Under the pieces are notes generated by a model. It did no database searches. It was given only the letters and a program-made list of their open reading frames with translations, and was not told the origin of the DNA. The position numbers were made by a program, and so were the translations under genes. Shown here one piece after another: positions 51,041-61,434 of a DNA stretch of 64,000 nt (position 1 is its first letter; each line of letters opens with the position of its first letter). The stretch is from Pseudomonas fluorescens (GTDB lineage Bacteria > Pseudomonadota > Gammaproteobacteria > Pseudomonadales > Pseudomonadaceae). The DNA lies in contig NZ_CP008896.1 of the NCBI RefSeq assembly GCF_000730425.1, forward strand, positions 1,612,001 to 1,676,000, written 5' to 3'.

Positions 51041-52453
51041 TTAGCTGCGTCGTACTTCGCCGTCAATCACGGGCTTGCTGCTCATCAGCACACTGAGCAG
51101 CGGATAGAGCAAAAATGACGAGAGCAGCGAGGTCACAAACTCAATCGGCATCCAGGCCTTGACCCCATAGCGCGCCAAGACAAAACCGACGGCCACGGTA
51201 ATGAGCCCCGGCCAATTGATCTCGACGATGCCAACCTGCATGCGCCGCGGCGCGACCCAGAAATAGTCGGCGATGATGATGCCGGCGAAACAGGTGGTCA
51301 GTACGCCGAGCACGGTAATGAAGCCATTGACCCAATCGAGGATCGAACCGACCAGCATCAGACACGCCAAGACATTGGACAGGATGACAAAGGTCAAGCG
51401 CCCAGGCCGCCAGCCGATTGTCACGTCAAACAGGTTGGTCAGGGATAACGAGGAACTATAGGTGTTGAGCACCTGGGCTTTTCCCTGGGCCAGAAACAGC
51501 AGCACCGCGCCCAGCGACCCGCCAAACACAATAAATGCCGCTGCGACGCTATCGGGGCTTTGCAGTACCGTCTGGACGGCATCGGCATGGGGCACCCCCC
51601 GCGAAACGTAGTAGCTGACCAATTGCTCGGTGCCGGCGTACATCAGAATCGCACCGACCAAGAGCATGACGATGTCCATGAACAGGTTGCCAAAAAAAGC
51701 AGCAATCAACACATCCCGGGAAGATCGCGCATAACGCCCCAGATCCCCATCAATCAAGGCCAGCGCGCCGGCAGAGCCGATCAGCACATTCACGCAAAAG
51801 CCAAACTTGCCCCATGGCGTATCGGCCCCCATCTTGACCAGGACCTCCTCAGGGAACTGCGCCCCGAAACTCACGACATCGCTCCAGTTCTGGCCTGATG
51901 AATGGATCACGTCAAACAGCATGTAGCCCAGCAACAGCAGAAACGCGATGAGGGTATAGGACGCCACTTTCGAGACCAGTTCAAACCCGAAGGCCGTCAG
52001 CAGGACCCACACCGCCGTCATCACGGTGTAGACAAGCACTTGCAGCCACAGGGTGTCATCAAGGTCCAGCCAAAAAATCAGCCCCTTGTAAAGCAGAGCG
52101 TTTTCCAGCGCGATGAACCCTATGATCATGAAACCGAACGTCAAGGCCACGACAGCTGATCCTCGTCGTCCGAAACCATGCTGACGAGCCAACATGGAGC
52201 TGGCCAAGCCCGTTTTATAAGCGACGTGGCCCACCCCCCATCCCAGCAGAGCCCCCACGACCGTCACCAGCAGCCCGGCCAGCACCCCCATCCAGATACC
52301 CGCCACAAAAGTCACCAGTGCGCCGATGAATATCTGTATCAATGTCGTCACGATACCGGTGGTACTCCAGGACAACTGCAACCAGCCATGCCGGGCATCT
52401 TCGGGCACGGGGCTCAGGGAGTGATCGTCAGTCGTGGATTGAGTAGAAGCCAT
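51041..52453 (-). CDS. NCS1-family permease (purine/cytosine/hydantoin type)
   Basis: A 470-residue membrane protein with about 12 helices. The NCS1 pattern is seen in the first helices (VTFVAGIWMGVLAGLLVTVV and GHVAYKTGLASSMLARQHGF) and in FAGIIIADYFWV near the end. NCS1 carriers import nucleobases, hydantoins, allantoin and similar N-heterocycles. The position with the cyclase-family hydrolase and a porin suggests uptake of an N-heterocyclic substrate. It is 138 bases upstream of the hydrolase gene on the same strand. Confidence 0.83.
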   Translation of the reverse strand: MASTQSTTDDHSLSPVPEDARHGWLQLSWSTTGIVTTLIQIFIGALVTFVAGIWMGVLAGLLVTVVGALLGWGVGHVAYKTGLASSMLARQHGFGRRGSAVVALTFGFMIIGFIALENALLYKGLIFWLDLDDTLWLQVLVYTVMTAVWVLLTAFGFELVSKVASYTLIAFLLLLGYMLFDVIHSSGQNWSDVVSFGAQFPEEVLVKMGADTPWGKFGFCVNVLIGSAGALALIDGDLGRYARSSRDVLIAAFFGNLFMDIVMLLVGAILMYAGTEQLVSYYVSRGVPHADAVQTVLQSPDSVAAAFIVFGGSLGAVLLFLAQGKAQVLNTYSSSLSLTNLFDVTIGWRPGRLTFVILSNVLACLMLVGSILDWVNGFITVLGVLTTCFAGIIIADYFWVAPRRMQVGIVEINWPGLITVAVGFVLARYGVKAWMPIEFVTSLLSSFLLYPLLSVLMSSKPVIDGEVRRS

Positions 52454-52493
52454 AAAACGTCCTCAAGAAATGTCCAATTTAAAATCAGACTTA

Positions 52494-53564
52494 TTATTCG
52501 TAGTAAAACCGTACACCCACATGCAGCACACTTTGTTCTCGGTCGCTGGAAACACCGTAGGCGCCCGAGATATAGGCACTTTGATCATCGCCACCGGTAA
52601 TTTGATATACCGCAGAAACATAGGCATCCCAGTTCTTGTTGAAGCGATAGTCGTAGGTAACGCCCACTTGATTCGCCATGTTTTTATTGAGCCTGGCATT
52701 ACCCTTCAGATACATGTAATTGGCATATAACGAAGAGTGAGTAGTCACGGGGACGAGCGCGCCAATCGCGTAAGAATCGATAGCGCCATGGCTATACGTG
52801 TTTTCTGTGCGGGTATACAGCGCGTCGCCTATAAACGAAGAAAAATCGTAGGCGGCACCCACACCGTAGTTACGTATACCATCACGCCCACGATTGATGG
52901 CTCGATGGCGCGAGTCAGTGTAGGCGGCCATTACGCGAAGCGGTGACTGGATATACTTGACACTGAAACTGCGGGTTTTCCCATAGCGGATATTACTGCC
53001 AGGGTCTCCATCCCCATGCATGACGCCGAAGCTGAAACCGTTGAAGTCAGGGCTGAGGTACTTGACGGCCCTGTCCGTGGGAAATCCGGCGGCCACCCGG
53101 TTATAGTCAATCGAACCAGTAGGCAGCCCAAGGTTGAAAAAGGGCCCCGCTTGCAACTGCAGCAAAGGCACGTTACGAAGCTTCTCGCCCCATCGATCAA
53201 CCGCCAGGGTCTCAAACATGAAATCCCATTGCTTCCCCACGGTGACCTGGCCGAAGTCCGAATCCAAACCCGCAAACATCTGCCGGGAGAAAAGCCCATC
53301 ACCGGTTATTTTCAGATCCTGCAAAGAGTAACCGGACTCGACCTTTAGCACCCCGGCATAACCATTGCCCAATTCCTTTCTGGCCTTGATGCCAATAAAG
53401 TTAGGGGCCAGCCGCCCCTCCTGATAATGATACTGTTGTTCACCATTAATATTACTGGTTGAACTCCAGCCGATATCAGTCAATATATAGGGTTTGAAAA
53501 AGTCATCTGCAACGCTTTGACCACATACCAAAAATAATAACGATACACACCCGACACCTTTCAT
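52494..53564 (-). CDS. Gram-negative general-type porin
   Basis: A 356-residue porin with a signal peptide (residues 1-19, ending QSVADD) and a 16-strand-like barrel: YILTDIGWSSTSNINGEQQY, GVLKVESGYSLQ, and the channel-type segment FGQVTVGKQWDFMF. The C terminus VLHVGVRFYYE lacks the usual terminal Phe, having Tyr-Tyr-Glu instead. It is first in the minus-strand unit porin-NCS1-hydrolase-FAD enzyme. The start abuts the divergent AraC promoter region. Confidence 0.8.
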   Translation of the reverse strand: MKGVGCVSLLFLVCGQSVADDFFKPYILTDIGWSSTSNINGEQQYHYQEGRLAPNFIGIKARKELGNGYAGVLKVESGYSLQDLKITGDGLFSRQMFAGLDSDFGQVTVGKQWDFMFETLAVDRWGEKLRNVPLLQLQAGPFFNLGLPTGSIDYNRVAAGFPTDRAVKYLSPDFNGFSFGVMHGDGDPGSNIRYGKTRSFSVKYIQSPLRVMAAYTDSRHRAINRGRDGIRNYGVGAAYDFSSFIGDALYTRTENTYSHGAIDSYAIGALVPVTTHSSLYANYMYLKGNARLNKNMANQVGVTYDYRFNKNWDAYVSAVYQITGGDDQSAYISGAYGVSSDREQSVLHVGVRFYYE

Positions 53565-53838
53565 GCTTCGCCCCTGCTTTTATTGTTTTTCGAGCATTTT
53601 TTATTTTAAGCAGGCGGTACTACCCGACTGCCGGGCAATTAAAGTCGACGGTGCTGCGTCGTCGCTATCCCGGCAATCCAATATTTTTATCCATCCCGTA
53701 TTCATTAAAGACAACGAAATCCGAAAAAAAGAACGGGTTATCCTAATCGTGCAGTTTTCCAAACCTTGGTTAATTTCCGCTGTTGGCCGGCATGTTAAAA
53801 GTCATGTGCTTATACGCGCACGCCAAGGGTCATTTACG

Positions 53839-54876
53839 ATGAGCTCATTAAAGCCACAGACCGGCACACTCAACCACCCGATAACTCACATTGAATTCTG
53901 CGATTCGCAGAGGGCCCAGTCGTGGATGACGACCCTGTTCGGGCCCCATAGCCTGAATGTACATTCGCCAGACAGAATCCACTTCAGGCACACGCTCCGC
54001 TTATTGCAAGCCGCCACGGTCGGCTATATCGAATATGGCACCGACCTCACTGTCAGCGTCGACGCACAAGACACGTTGCAAAGCTACAGTGTTGAACTTC
54101 CCATTCAAGGCCACCAGCGATGGGAGAGTGCACATCAGAGCATTGTGTCCGATCAGCACAACGGGCTGATCCTCTCCTCCAATATCCACCAGGAACTTCA
54201 TCTATCCGGCGACTGCAAAAAAATCCAAATCGTGATTCCACGGTCGTTAATGCGCGCGAACCTGGAAAGCCTTCTGCATCGGCCGATCCAGGAAGACCTG
54301 CAATTTGTGCCGAGCATGAGCAGTACGCTCGGCACATCGGCGGGCTGGTGGAGAATGGCACGACACTTTATCGATGAAGCCTGTCACGCCGACAGTTATC
54401 TGGAACACCAGGGGCTGGCCAGTGAAATAGAATCTGTCTTGGTCAAAGGGCTGATACTGGCGCAGCCCAATAATTACTCATGTGCCCTGAACAAGGTCCT
54501 TCAGGCCAACCTCCCCGGCTTTCTTCAACGGGCCATCAACTTTATCCACCGCCATGCCAAGGAAGAGATCAAGCTCAATGCCATCGTCGCGAGCAGTGGC
54601 GTCTCCCGGCTCACCCTGTTCAAGGGGTTCAAAAAACACATCGGCGTGCCTCCAATGTTCTACATCCGCCGCTACCGCCTCGGGGAGATCAGGAAGACCA
54701 TCATGCGCGATCGCTCCAACTCACAAATATCAAGGATCGCCATGGACTGGGGTTACACCCACCTGGGGCGCTTTGCTTCAGACTACCGTAAGTTTTTTGG
54801 TGAATGCCCAAGCCACACAGCCAAGCATCGCCAGTCAAAAGAACCCGACGCAATCGTCACTCATCGGCAAACTTGA
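53839..54876 (+). CDS. AraC-family regulator
   Basis: A 345-residue AraC_binding_2-type protein. The sensor part includes GYIEYGTDLTVSVDAQDTLQ and YSVELPIQGHQRW; the double helix-turn-helix spans LNAIVASSGVSRLTLFKGFK and RIAMDWGYTHLGRFASDYRK. I start it at 53839, where the family-like sequence begins; 276 upstream residues-worth of open frame look non-coding. It is divergent from the porin gene and two bases before a LysR gene. It is the second AraC protein of this type in the region; both likely serve the upper pathway. Confidence 0.8.
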   Translation: MSSLKPQTGTLNHPITHIEFCDSQRAQSWMTTLFGPHSLNVHSPDRIHFRHTLRLLQAATVGYIEYGTDLTVSVDAQDTLQSYSVELPIQGHQRWESAHQSIVSDQHNGLILSSNIHQELHLSGDCKKIQIVIPRSLMRANLESLLHRPIQEDLQFVPSMSSTLGTSAGWWRMARHFIDEACHADSYLEHQGLASEIESVLVKGLILAQPNNYSCALNKVLQANLPGFLQRAINFIHRHAKEEIKLNAIVASSGVSRLTLFKGFKKHIGVPPMFYIRRYRLGEIRKTIMRDRSNSQISRIAMDWGYTHLGRFASDYRKFFGECPSHTAKHRQSKEPDAIVTHRQT

Positions 54877-54878
54877 GC

Positions 54879-55793
54879 ATGGATAAACTCACTGCAATGG
54901 CGACATTCGCCAAAGTCGTTCAAACCGGCAGTTTCACCCGAGCCGCCGTGGCTCTGGGCCTACCCAACGCTCGGATCTCCCAGCGGATCACTGACCTTGA
55001 ACGAGTATTGGGCGTACGACTGCTGAACCGGACAACACGGGCGCAAAGCCTCACCGAAGATGGTCACATCTACTTCGAAAAATGTCTGGCTATTCTGGAA
55101 GCGGTCGAAGAACTTGAAGGTTCGCTCAGCACAAACCCCACGCATGTTTCAGGAAAAATACGTGTCGACGCTTTGAGGTCCGTTGCCCACTGGATCATCG
55201 CTCCGCGCCTGGAAGCGTTTTATAAGCAACACCCGAATATTTCTCTGAGCCTCAGAAGCAGCGATCGTATAAGCAATTTGACCGAAGAAGGCATCGACTG
55301 CGCCATACGAGGCGGGCACCTGGACGATTCGGAAATGGTGGCAAAACATGTTTGCGATGTGAATTTAGGCCTGTATGCAGCGCCGCGCTACCTTGATGAA
55401 CACGGCCCTATAGTGACGCCTGAAGACTTGACCAAGGCCCGCAAAATCAGTTGGCTCAACGCAAAGGGAGCATGGCGATTAATGTCGAAACACGATGCCG
55501 TGGACATCAGGGCACAGGAATGCATGCTGTTTGATGATCCGGAAATAGCGATCCAAAGTTGTATTGCCGGGAGTGGTGCCTGCCCCGGAGCGCCTTTTGC
55601 GGTTCAAACCCATGTCCAGGAGGGAACGCTGGTGCCCATTCTCCCACAGTGGCATTTCACCCCACGGCCGATTCACATTGTTTATCCAACCAAAAAACAT
55701 CTCTCCACACGCGTACGCAACTTTGCCGACTGGGCCTTTGAAACAATGAAGTCGGACAAGGGGCTGCACCTGACCCCGCAAGACCTGGCGTGA
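54879..55793 (+). CDS. LysR-family regulator
   Basis: A 304-residue LysR protein: N-terminal DNA-binding domain (MATFAKVVQTGSFTRAAVAL and PNARISQRITDLERVLG), then a CrgA-type effector domain starting at SGKIRVDALRSVAHWIIAPR. The ATG is two bases behind the AraC stop, so the two regulators are cotranscribed. It is not clear which genes it controls; no T-N11-A box of the hap type was seen at nearby promoters. Confidence 0.82.
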   Translation: MDKLTAMATFAKVVQTGSFTRAAVALGLPNARISQRITDLERVLGVRLLNRTTRAQSLTEDGHIYFEKCLAILEAVEELEGSLSTNPTHVSGKIRVDALRSVAHWIIAPRLEAFYKQHPNISLSLRSSDRISNLTEEGIDCAIRGGHLDDSEMVAKHVCDVNLGLYAAPRYLDEHGPIVTPEDLTKARKISWLNAKGAWRLMSKHDAVDIRAQECMLFDDPEIAIQSCIAGSGACPGAPFAVQTHVQEGTLVPILPQWHFTPRPIHIVYPTKKHLSTRVRNFADWAFETMKSDKGLHLTPQDLA

Positions 55794-55953
55794 AGCCTGT
55801 GGTCGGGTCATCTGTAAAGGCAGGGATTTTGCCTTCCTGGTTATTAAGCAATATTTAAAATAGCCTTCAGTAAACCGCTGTTTTTCATGCATCAAAAACT
55901 CATCACACTCTTCAATGCCACTTGAAAACCATCAAACGGTATTGGAGATCAAA

Positions 55954-56409
55954 ATGACAACCCTGAAAAATATAACCCTTGCCTTATTAACATTCTTATT
56001 CGTTGGTTTTTCCTATGCACAACCGCTCCCACAAACCCCACTGCAAGTTGCACAGACCTTTGAAAAAGAGTTCAACGCCAATAACTTGAATGGCTTGATG
56101 CGTTTGTATGACTCACGCTCGATATTTGTCCCGTCTCCCGGTGTAAGCCTCAACACTTCAGAACAGATCCGTGGAGCGCTCACCCAATTCATGGCACCGA
56201 AGGTTCCGATCAAAATGGTCGTTCGGCAAATTTATCAGAACAAGGAAACCGCCCTTATCATTTCCGACTGGTCGATAAAAGGCACAGACCCGCAAGGCAA
56301 TCCTGTAGATCTCTCCGGTACTGGCGCTGATGTCGCCGCCAAACGTGCTGACGGGAGCTGGGGCTACGCCATTGATAACCCATTTGGAGTCGCCCCACAG
56401 TCACCCTGA
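55954..56409 (+). CDS. exported SnoaL/NTF2-like protein
   Basis: A 151-residue protein with a clear signal peptide (residues 1-22, ITLALLTFLFVGFSYAQ). The rest fits a DUF4440/SnoaL-like cone fold: VAQTFEKEFNANNLNGLMRL, YDSRSIFVPSPG and KRADGSWGYAIDNPFG. GGAG lies 6 bases before the ATG. It stands alone, 160 bases after the LysR gene. Function is unknown; such proteins bind small ligands or act as isomerases. Confidence 0.68.
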   Translation: MTTLKNITLALLTFLFVGFSYAQPLPQTPLQVAQTFEKEFNANNLNGLMRLYDSRSIFVPSPGVSLNTSEQIRGALTQFMAPKVPIKMVVRQIYQNKETALIISDWSIKGTDPQGNPVDLSGTGADVAAKRADGSWGYAIDNPFGVAPQSP

Positions 56410-57040
56410 GACGCAACACTGCGGAGTTTTTACCAAGACAATAGACACAGGCCTTTTCTGCCCGTGGACGCAGACTAATTTATCTGTGGGCTGACCCTGG
56501 GTTGTTAATCCGCAACAAACAGTCCGGCCAGCAAAAACAATAGAGTCATTCGGGCCCGTGACCGGGCCCGTTCACACACTCAGAAGAATCAGCCTGACGC
56601 AGGGCTGCGTAGATACAACAGCTATGGATCCTCTTCCAAAAGAAGCAGGCGCGCACAGCGACTGGCGAAGCCTGTGTTTGTCATCCCCATGCGGATACTA
56701 GCGAACACGTTCAGAGCCCTAAAACCATAGGGTATCGCCATATCGCTGCTCATCTTCTCAGGACAGTAAGAAGTTGAGCCGGTTACCGAGCAAGAGCTCA
56801 ACAATATTGATCAGTGGCAAAAAGTGATAATTTTGTTCGCTGGTTTTCACATCGAAAACACCGACCTCAAGTAAACCGTCGGGGATGGCAAGGGCACGGA
56901 TGCGAAGGAAGTCTTGATCGTCAGCCGGAATATCAAGGAGGACCCAGCCGGCCTGTTTTGACGATGCCAAACATCGTGCAAGGCGGTGCCAAATCCGGCG
57001 CGCGCTTACAGGTAGTTTTGCGCGGGTTTTGCGCAGGCAC
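56410..57040. other. 630-base stretch without a convincing gene
   Basis: A GC-rich inverted repeat (CGGGCCCG-TGAC-CGGGCCCG, 56551-56570) may end the upstream transcript. A minus-strand frame at 56758-57042 has a fairly protein-like tail (DIPADDQDFLRIRALAIPD) but starts inside the tRNA terminator, so it is at most a gene fragment. The stretch may be a decayed remnant beside the tRNA gene. Confidence 0.4.
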
Positions 57041-57067
57041 AAAAAAGCCGATCTAGCTGATCGGCTT
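57041..57067 (-). terminator. intrinsic terminator of the tRNA-Pro transcript
   Basis: On the minus strand: AAGCCGATCAGCTAGATCGGC followed by TTTTTT at 57046-57041. It lies 27 bases beyond the tRNA 3' end. Confidence 0.88.
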
Positions 57068-57093
57068 AAGTGTCTGATTTTACTAAGAAAATA

Positions 57094-57170
57094 TGGTCGG
57101 GACGGAGTGATTCGAACACTCGACCCCTAGCACCCCATGCTAGTGCGCTACCGGACTGCGCTACGCCCCG
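57094..57170 (-). tRNA. tRNA-Pro (anticodon GGG), CCA encoded
   Basis: The minus strand folds as a full cloverleaf of 77 bases including the CCA end. The acceptor stem is CGGGGCG paired with CGTCCCG, discriminator A. The anticodon stem CTAGC/GCTAG encloses ATGGGGT, giving anticodon GGG for CCC and CCU. The T-loop GTTCGAATC is normal. A promoter and terminator flank it. Confidence 0.95.
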
Positions 57171-57196
57171 ACTAGGCGTGAAACTGGGTTCGCTTC

Positions 57197-57225
57197 ATAA
57201 TGAAGCGATCAGGAATATACCGCAA
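57197..57225 (-). promoter_or_regulatory. sigma70-type promoter of tRNA-Pro
   Basis: Read on the minus strand: -35 TTGCGG (57225-57220), 17-base spacer, -10 CATTAT (57202-57197). A start about 7 bases downstream leaves a leader of about 20 bases before the tRNA. Confidence 0.65.
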
Positions 57226-57260
57226 GCATTTGAAATGTGGAAGTATTTTAAAGGTTTGTT

Positions 57261-57617
57261 TCACTTTTTCAAAACCACCAACACATCCTCCAATTCGGAG
57301 ATCATCTGGCGGATCAGTTGTTTGTATTGGGTGGTGTCGTCTTTGGCTTCATCACCGGACATACGCTGGCGTGCGCCGCTGATGGTGAACCCCTGATCGT
57401 ACAGCAACGCGCGGATCTGTCGGATCATCAGCACATCCTGGCGCTGATAATACCGACGGTTCCCGGTGCGTTTGACGGGATTGAGTTGAGGAAACTCCTG
57501 CTCCCAATAGCGCAGCACGTGCGGTTTTACCGCACAGAGCTCGCTGACTTCACCGATGGTGAAGTAGCGTTTGCCTGGGATGACGGGTAGTTCGTCGTTA
57601 TGACTTGGTTCCAGCAT
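57261..57617 (-). CDS. MerR-family regulator downstream of ihfA
   Basis: A 118-residue protein with a MerR winged helix-turn-helix ([20 protein letters not shown] and [18 protein letters not shown]) and a C-terminal coiled-coil ([20 protein letters not shown]). It has no metal-binding cysteine pattern. This orphan MerR gene follows ihfA in many Gammaproteobacteria; its target is unknown. The ATG at 57617 lies inside the end of ihfA (20-base overlap). Confidence 0.85.
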   Translation of the reverse strand: MLEPSHNDELPVIPGKRYFTIGEVSELCAVKPHVLRYWEQEFPQLNPVKRTGNRRYYQRQDVLMIRQIRALLYDQGFTISGARQRMSGDEAKDDTTQYKQLIRQMISELEDVLVVLKK

Positions 57618-57900
57618 AAGCCTCAACTCGGGCCTTCAACTTCTGCCCTGGACGAAAGGTGACCACACGGCGAGCCGTGATCGGGATTTCTTCTCCCGTT
57701 TTTGGATTGCGGCCAGGCCGCTGGCGTTTGTCCCGCAGGTCAAAATTGCCGAAACCGGACAATTTGACCTGTTCGTTGTCTTCCAGAGCGTGCCTGATTT
57801 CTTCAAAAAACAGCTCGACCAATTCCTTGGCCTCGCGCTTGTTCAGACCCAACTCTTCGTACAGACGTTCCGCCATCTCAGCTTTCGTCAAAGCCCCCAT
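57598..57900 (-). CDS. ihfA: integration host factor alpha subunit
   Basis: A 100-residue HU/IHF-family protein with the IHF-alpha hallmarks: [20 protein letters not shown] at the start, [21 protein letters not shown] at the DNA-binding arm and [17 protein letters not shown] bends DNA in promoters, including sigma54 ones. It is three bases behind pheT, the normal gene order. Confidence 0.97.
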   Translation of the reverse strand: MGALTKAEMAERLYEELGLNKREAKELVELFFEEIRHALEDNEQVKLSGFGNFDLRDKRQRPGRNPKTGEEIPITARRVVTFRPGQKLKARVEAYAGTKS

Positions 57901-57903
57901 ACG

Positions 57904-60282
57904 TCACTTCCTTAACGTGGCGTTCAACCTTTGTTCGAGCGAGGTGAGGATATTTTGCGTCGTGGTATTCACCTCATCGTCATTAAGAGTGCGCGATGGA
58001 TGCTGCCAGGTCAAGCCAACTGCAAGGCTTTTTCTATGCGGATCAATGCCTTTACCCTGATAGACGTCAAATAGCCTGAGGTCCGTCAGCCATTCGCCTG
58101 CATTTTCTCGGATTACTTCCAGCACAGCGCTGGCCGCTACGTCACGATCCGCCACCAGGGCCAGGTCACGGCGCACTTCCGGGAAACGCGACAGTTCACT
58201 GAATTTAGGCATCTTGCCCGCAGCAACTTCAGCCAATACCAGTTCGAAGACGAAAACAGGACGGTCAAGACCGAGGGTTTTCGACAGTTCAGGGTGGATA
58301 GCACCGACAAAACCGACCAGACGGCCTTCACGCTCGATACGTGCAGTCTGGCCCGGATGCAATGCCGGATGGCTACCAGGGACAAATGCGAAGGCATCCA
58401 GCGCGCCAACAAAGCCCAATACAGCTTCGACGTCGGCCTTGACGTCGAAGAAGTCCACCGGATCGCGACCCTGTGCCCAACCTTCCGGCAGGCGACTACC
58501 GCAGACCACACCAGCCAGCATCGGCTCTTGCTTCAGGCCGTCCAGTTGACCGACGAAACGCAGGCCACTTTCGAACATGCGCACGCGGTCCTGCTGGCGG
58601 TTCAGGTTGTGGGAAAGTGCTTTCACCAGACCTGGCCACAGGGACGAACGCATGGCCGCCATATCGTTGGAGATCGGGTTGGCCAGCAACAGCGGCTCGA
58701 CACCAGGGTTGAACAGCTCGAATTGCTTGGGATCGATGAAACTGTAGGTCACCGCTTCCTGATAACCGCGGGCGACCAGCAGACGGCGCAGTTCCGGCAG
58801 ATGTGCACGGGCTTCGGCCTTGGGTTGCGGGGCCAGGCGCGCTTGCGGGTAGCGAACCGGCAGGCGGTTGTAGCCGTACAGGCGGGCCAGCTCTTCGATC
58901 AGATCGACTTCAAGGCTGATATCGAAGCGATGGCTTGGCACTTCTACACGCCACTGCCCTGCCCCGTCACCGCTGATGCCCAGGCCAAGCCCGGTCAACA
59001 GGCGGACGATTTCCGCCTCTTCGATCACCAGGCCGAGCATTTGCTCGACGCGCTGAGCGCGCAGAGTCACCGGTGCAATCGACGGCAAGTACTGCTCATT
59101 GACAGTCTCGATGATCGGGCCCGCTTCACCACCAGTGATTTCCAACAACAGGCCGGTGGCGCGCTCCATGGCTTCACGGGCCAGTTGCCAGTCCACGCCA
59201 CGCTCGTAGCGGTGCGAGGCATCGGTGTGCAGGCCGTAGGAGCGGGCCTTACCCGCCACAGCTATCTGGTCGAAGAACGCGCTTTCAAGGAATACGTCAC
59301 GGGTCGTCGCGGATACACCACTGTGTTCACCGCCCATCACGCCGGCAATGGCCAGGGCACGGGAGTGGTCAGCGATCACCAGCGTATCACTACGCAGGGT
59401 GACTTCCTGACCATCAAGCAGGACCAGCTTTTCGCCTTCCTCGGCCATACGCACACGGATCCCACCGTTAATCTCGGCAAGGTCGAAGGCGTGCAGCGGT
59501 TGACCCAACTCCAGCATCACGTAGTTGGTGATGTCGACAGCTGCATCAATGCTGCGCACGTCGGCACGACGCAGGCGCTCGACCATCCACAGTGGGGTTG
59601 GCCGAGACAAATCGACATTGCGGATAACACGGCCCAGGTAGCGCGGGCACGCATTTGGCGCCAACACTTCGATCTGGCGTACTTCATCGTGTACCGCAGG
59701 CACCGCAGCAACCACTGGACGAGTGACTGGTGCGTTGTACAGCGCCCCCACTTCACGAGCCAGGCCCGCCAGAGACAGGCAGTCGCCACGGTTCGGGGTC
59801 AGATCGACTTCGATGCTGGCGTCTTCCAGGTCCAGGTAAACCCGGATGTCCTGGCCAACTGGTGCATCAGCCGGCAGCTCCATCAAGCCATCATTGCCTT
59901 CGCCAACCTGCAGTTCCGCCTGGGAGCACAGCATGCCGTTGGACTCGACGCCACGCAGCTTGGCTTTCTTGATCTTGAAATCGCCGGGCAGCTCGGCACC
60001 GATCATCGCAAACGGAATCTTCAGGCCCGGGCGCACGTTTGGCGCTCCGCACACGACCTGGAAGGTTTGCGCACCATTGCTGACCTGGCACACGCGCAGC
60101 TTGTCAGCGTCCGGGTGCTGCTCGGTGCTCAGCACCTCGCCCACCACTACACCACTGAAAACACCGGCGGCCGGCGTAACGCTATCGACCTCAAGACCGG
60201 CCATCGACAGACGAGCAACCAGCTCATCGCGATTTACCTGCGGGCTGACCCAGCCACGCAGCCATTGTTCACTGAATTTCAT
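57904..60282 (-). CDS. pheT: phenylalanyl-tRNA synthetase beta subunit
   Basis: At 792 residues this is a full-length bacterial PheT. It has the N-terminal tRNA-binding (EMAP-like) domain with VCQVSNGAQTFQVVCGAPNV, the B3/B4 editing part, the B5 domain (VTLRAQRVEQMLGL) and the C-terminal ferredoxin-fold anticodon domain (FPEVRRDLALVADRDV). With PheS it forms the alpha2beta2 enzyme charging tRNA-Phe. It is 26 bases behind pheS. Confidence 0.97.
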   Translation of the reverse strand: MKFSEQWLRGWVSPQVNRDELVARLSMAGLEVDSVTPAAGVFSGVVVGEVLSTEQHPDADKLRVCQVSNGAQTFQVVCGAPNVRPGLKIPFAMIGAELPGDFKIKKAKLRGVESNGMLCSQAELQVGEGNDGLMELPADAPVGQDIRVYLDLEDASIEVDLTPNRGDCLSLAGLAREVGALYNAPVTRPVVAAVPAVHDEVRQIEVLAPNACPRYLGRVIRNVDLSRPTPLWMVERLRRADVRSIDAAVDITNYVMLELGQPLHAFDLAEINGGIRVRMAEEGEKLVLLDGQEVTLRSDTLVIADHSRALAIAGVMGGEHSGVSATTRDVFLESAFFDQIAVAGKARSYGLHTDASHRYERGVDWQLAREAMERATGLLLEITGGEAGPIIETVNEQYLPSIAPVTLRAQRVEQMLGLVIEEAEIVRLLTGLGLGISGDGAGQWRVEVPSHRFDISLEVDLIEELARLYGYNRLPVRYPQARLAPQPKAEARAHLPELRRLLVARGYQEAVTYSFIDPKQFELFNPGVEPLLLANPISNDMAAMRSSLWPGLVKALSHNLNRQQDRVRMFESGLRFVGQLDGLKQEPMLAGVVCGSRLPEGWAQGRDPVDFFDVKADVEAVLGFVGALDAFAFVPGSHPALHPGQTARIEREGRLVGFVGAIHPELSKTLGLDRPVFVFELVLAEVAAGKMPKFSELSRFPEVRRDLALVADRDVAASAVLEVIRENAGEWLTDLRLFDVYQGKGIDPHRKSLAVGLTWQHPSRTLNDDEVNTTTQNILTSLEQRLNATLRK

Positions 60283-60308
60283 CCTGCTCTCCTAAAGGTT
60301 CGTTACGA

Positions 60309-61379
<1,071 letters not shown>

Positions 61380-61434
61380 ATGACGTTTACCACCTTGGGC
61401 TACAGGAGTAATCCAGGGTGACTGTCGGGGGTAC

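Noticed and set aside
56622..57042. Minus-strand frames between the SnoaL-like gene and tRNA-Pro
   Set aside because: The longer one starts inside the tRNA terminator and lacks a ribosome site; at best it is a gene remnant.
57094..57117. tRNA-Pro 3' end as att site with a second copy nearby
   Set aside because: No other match to GTCCCGACCA was noticed in the window and there is no integrase gene, so no att repeat can be claimed.
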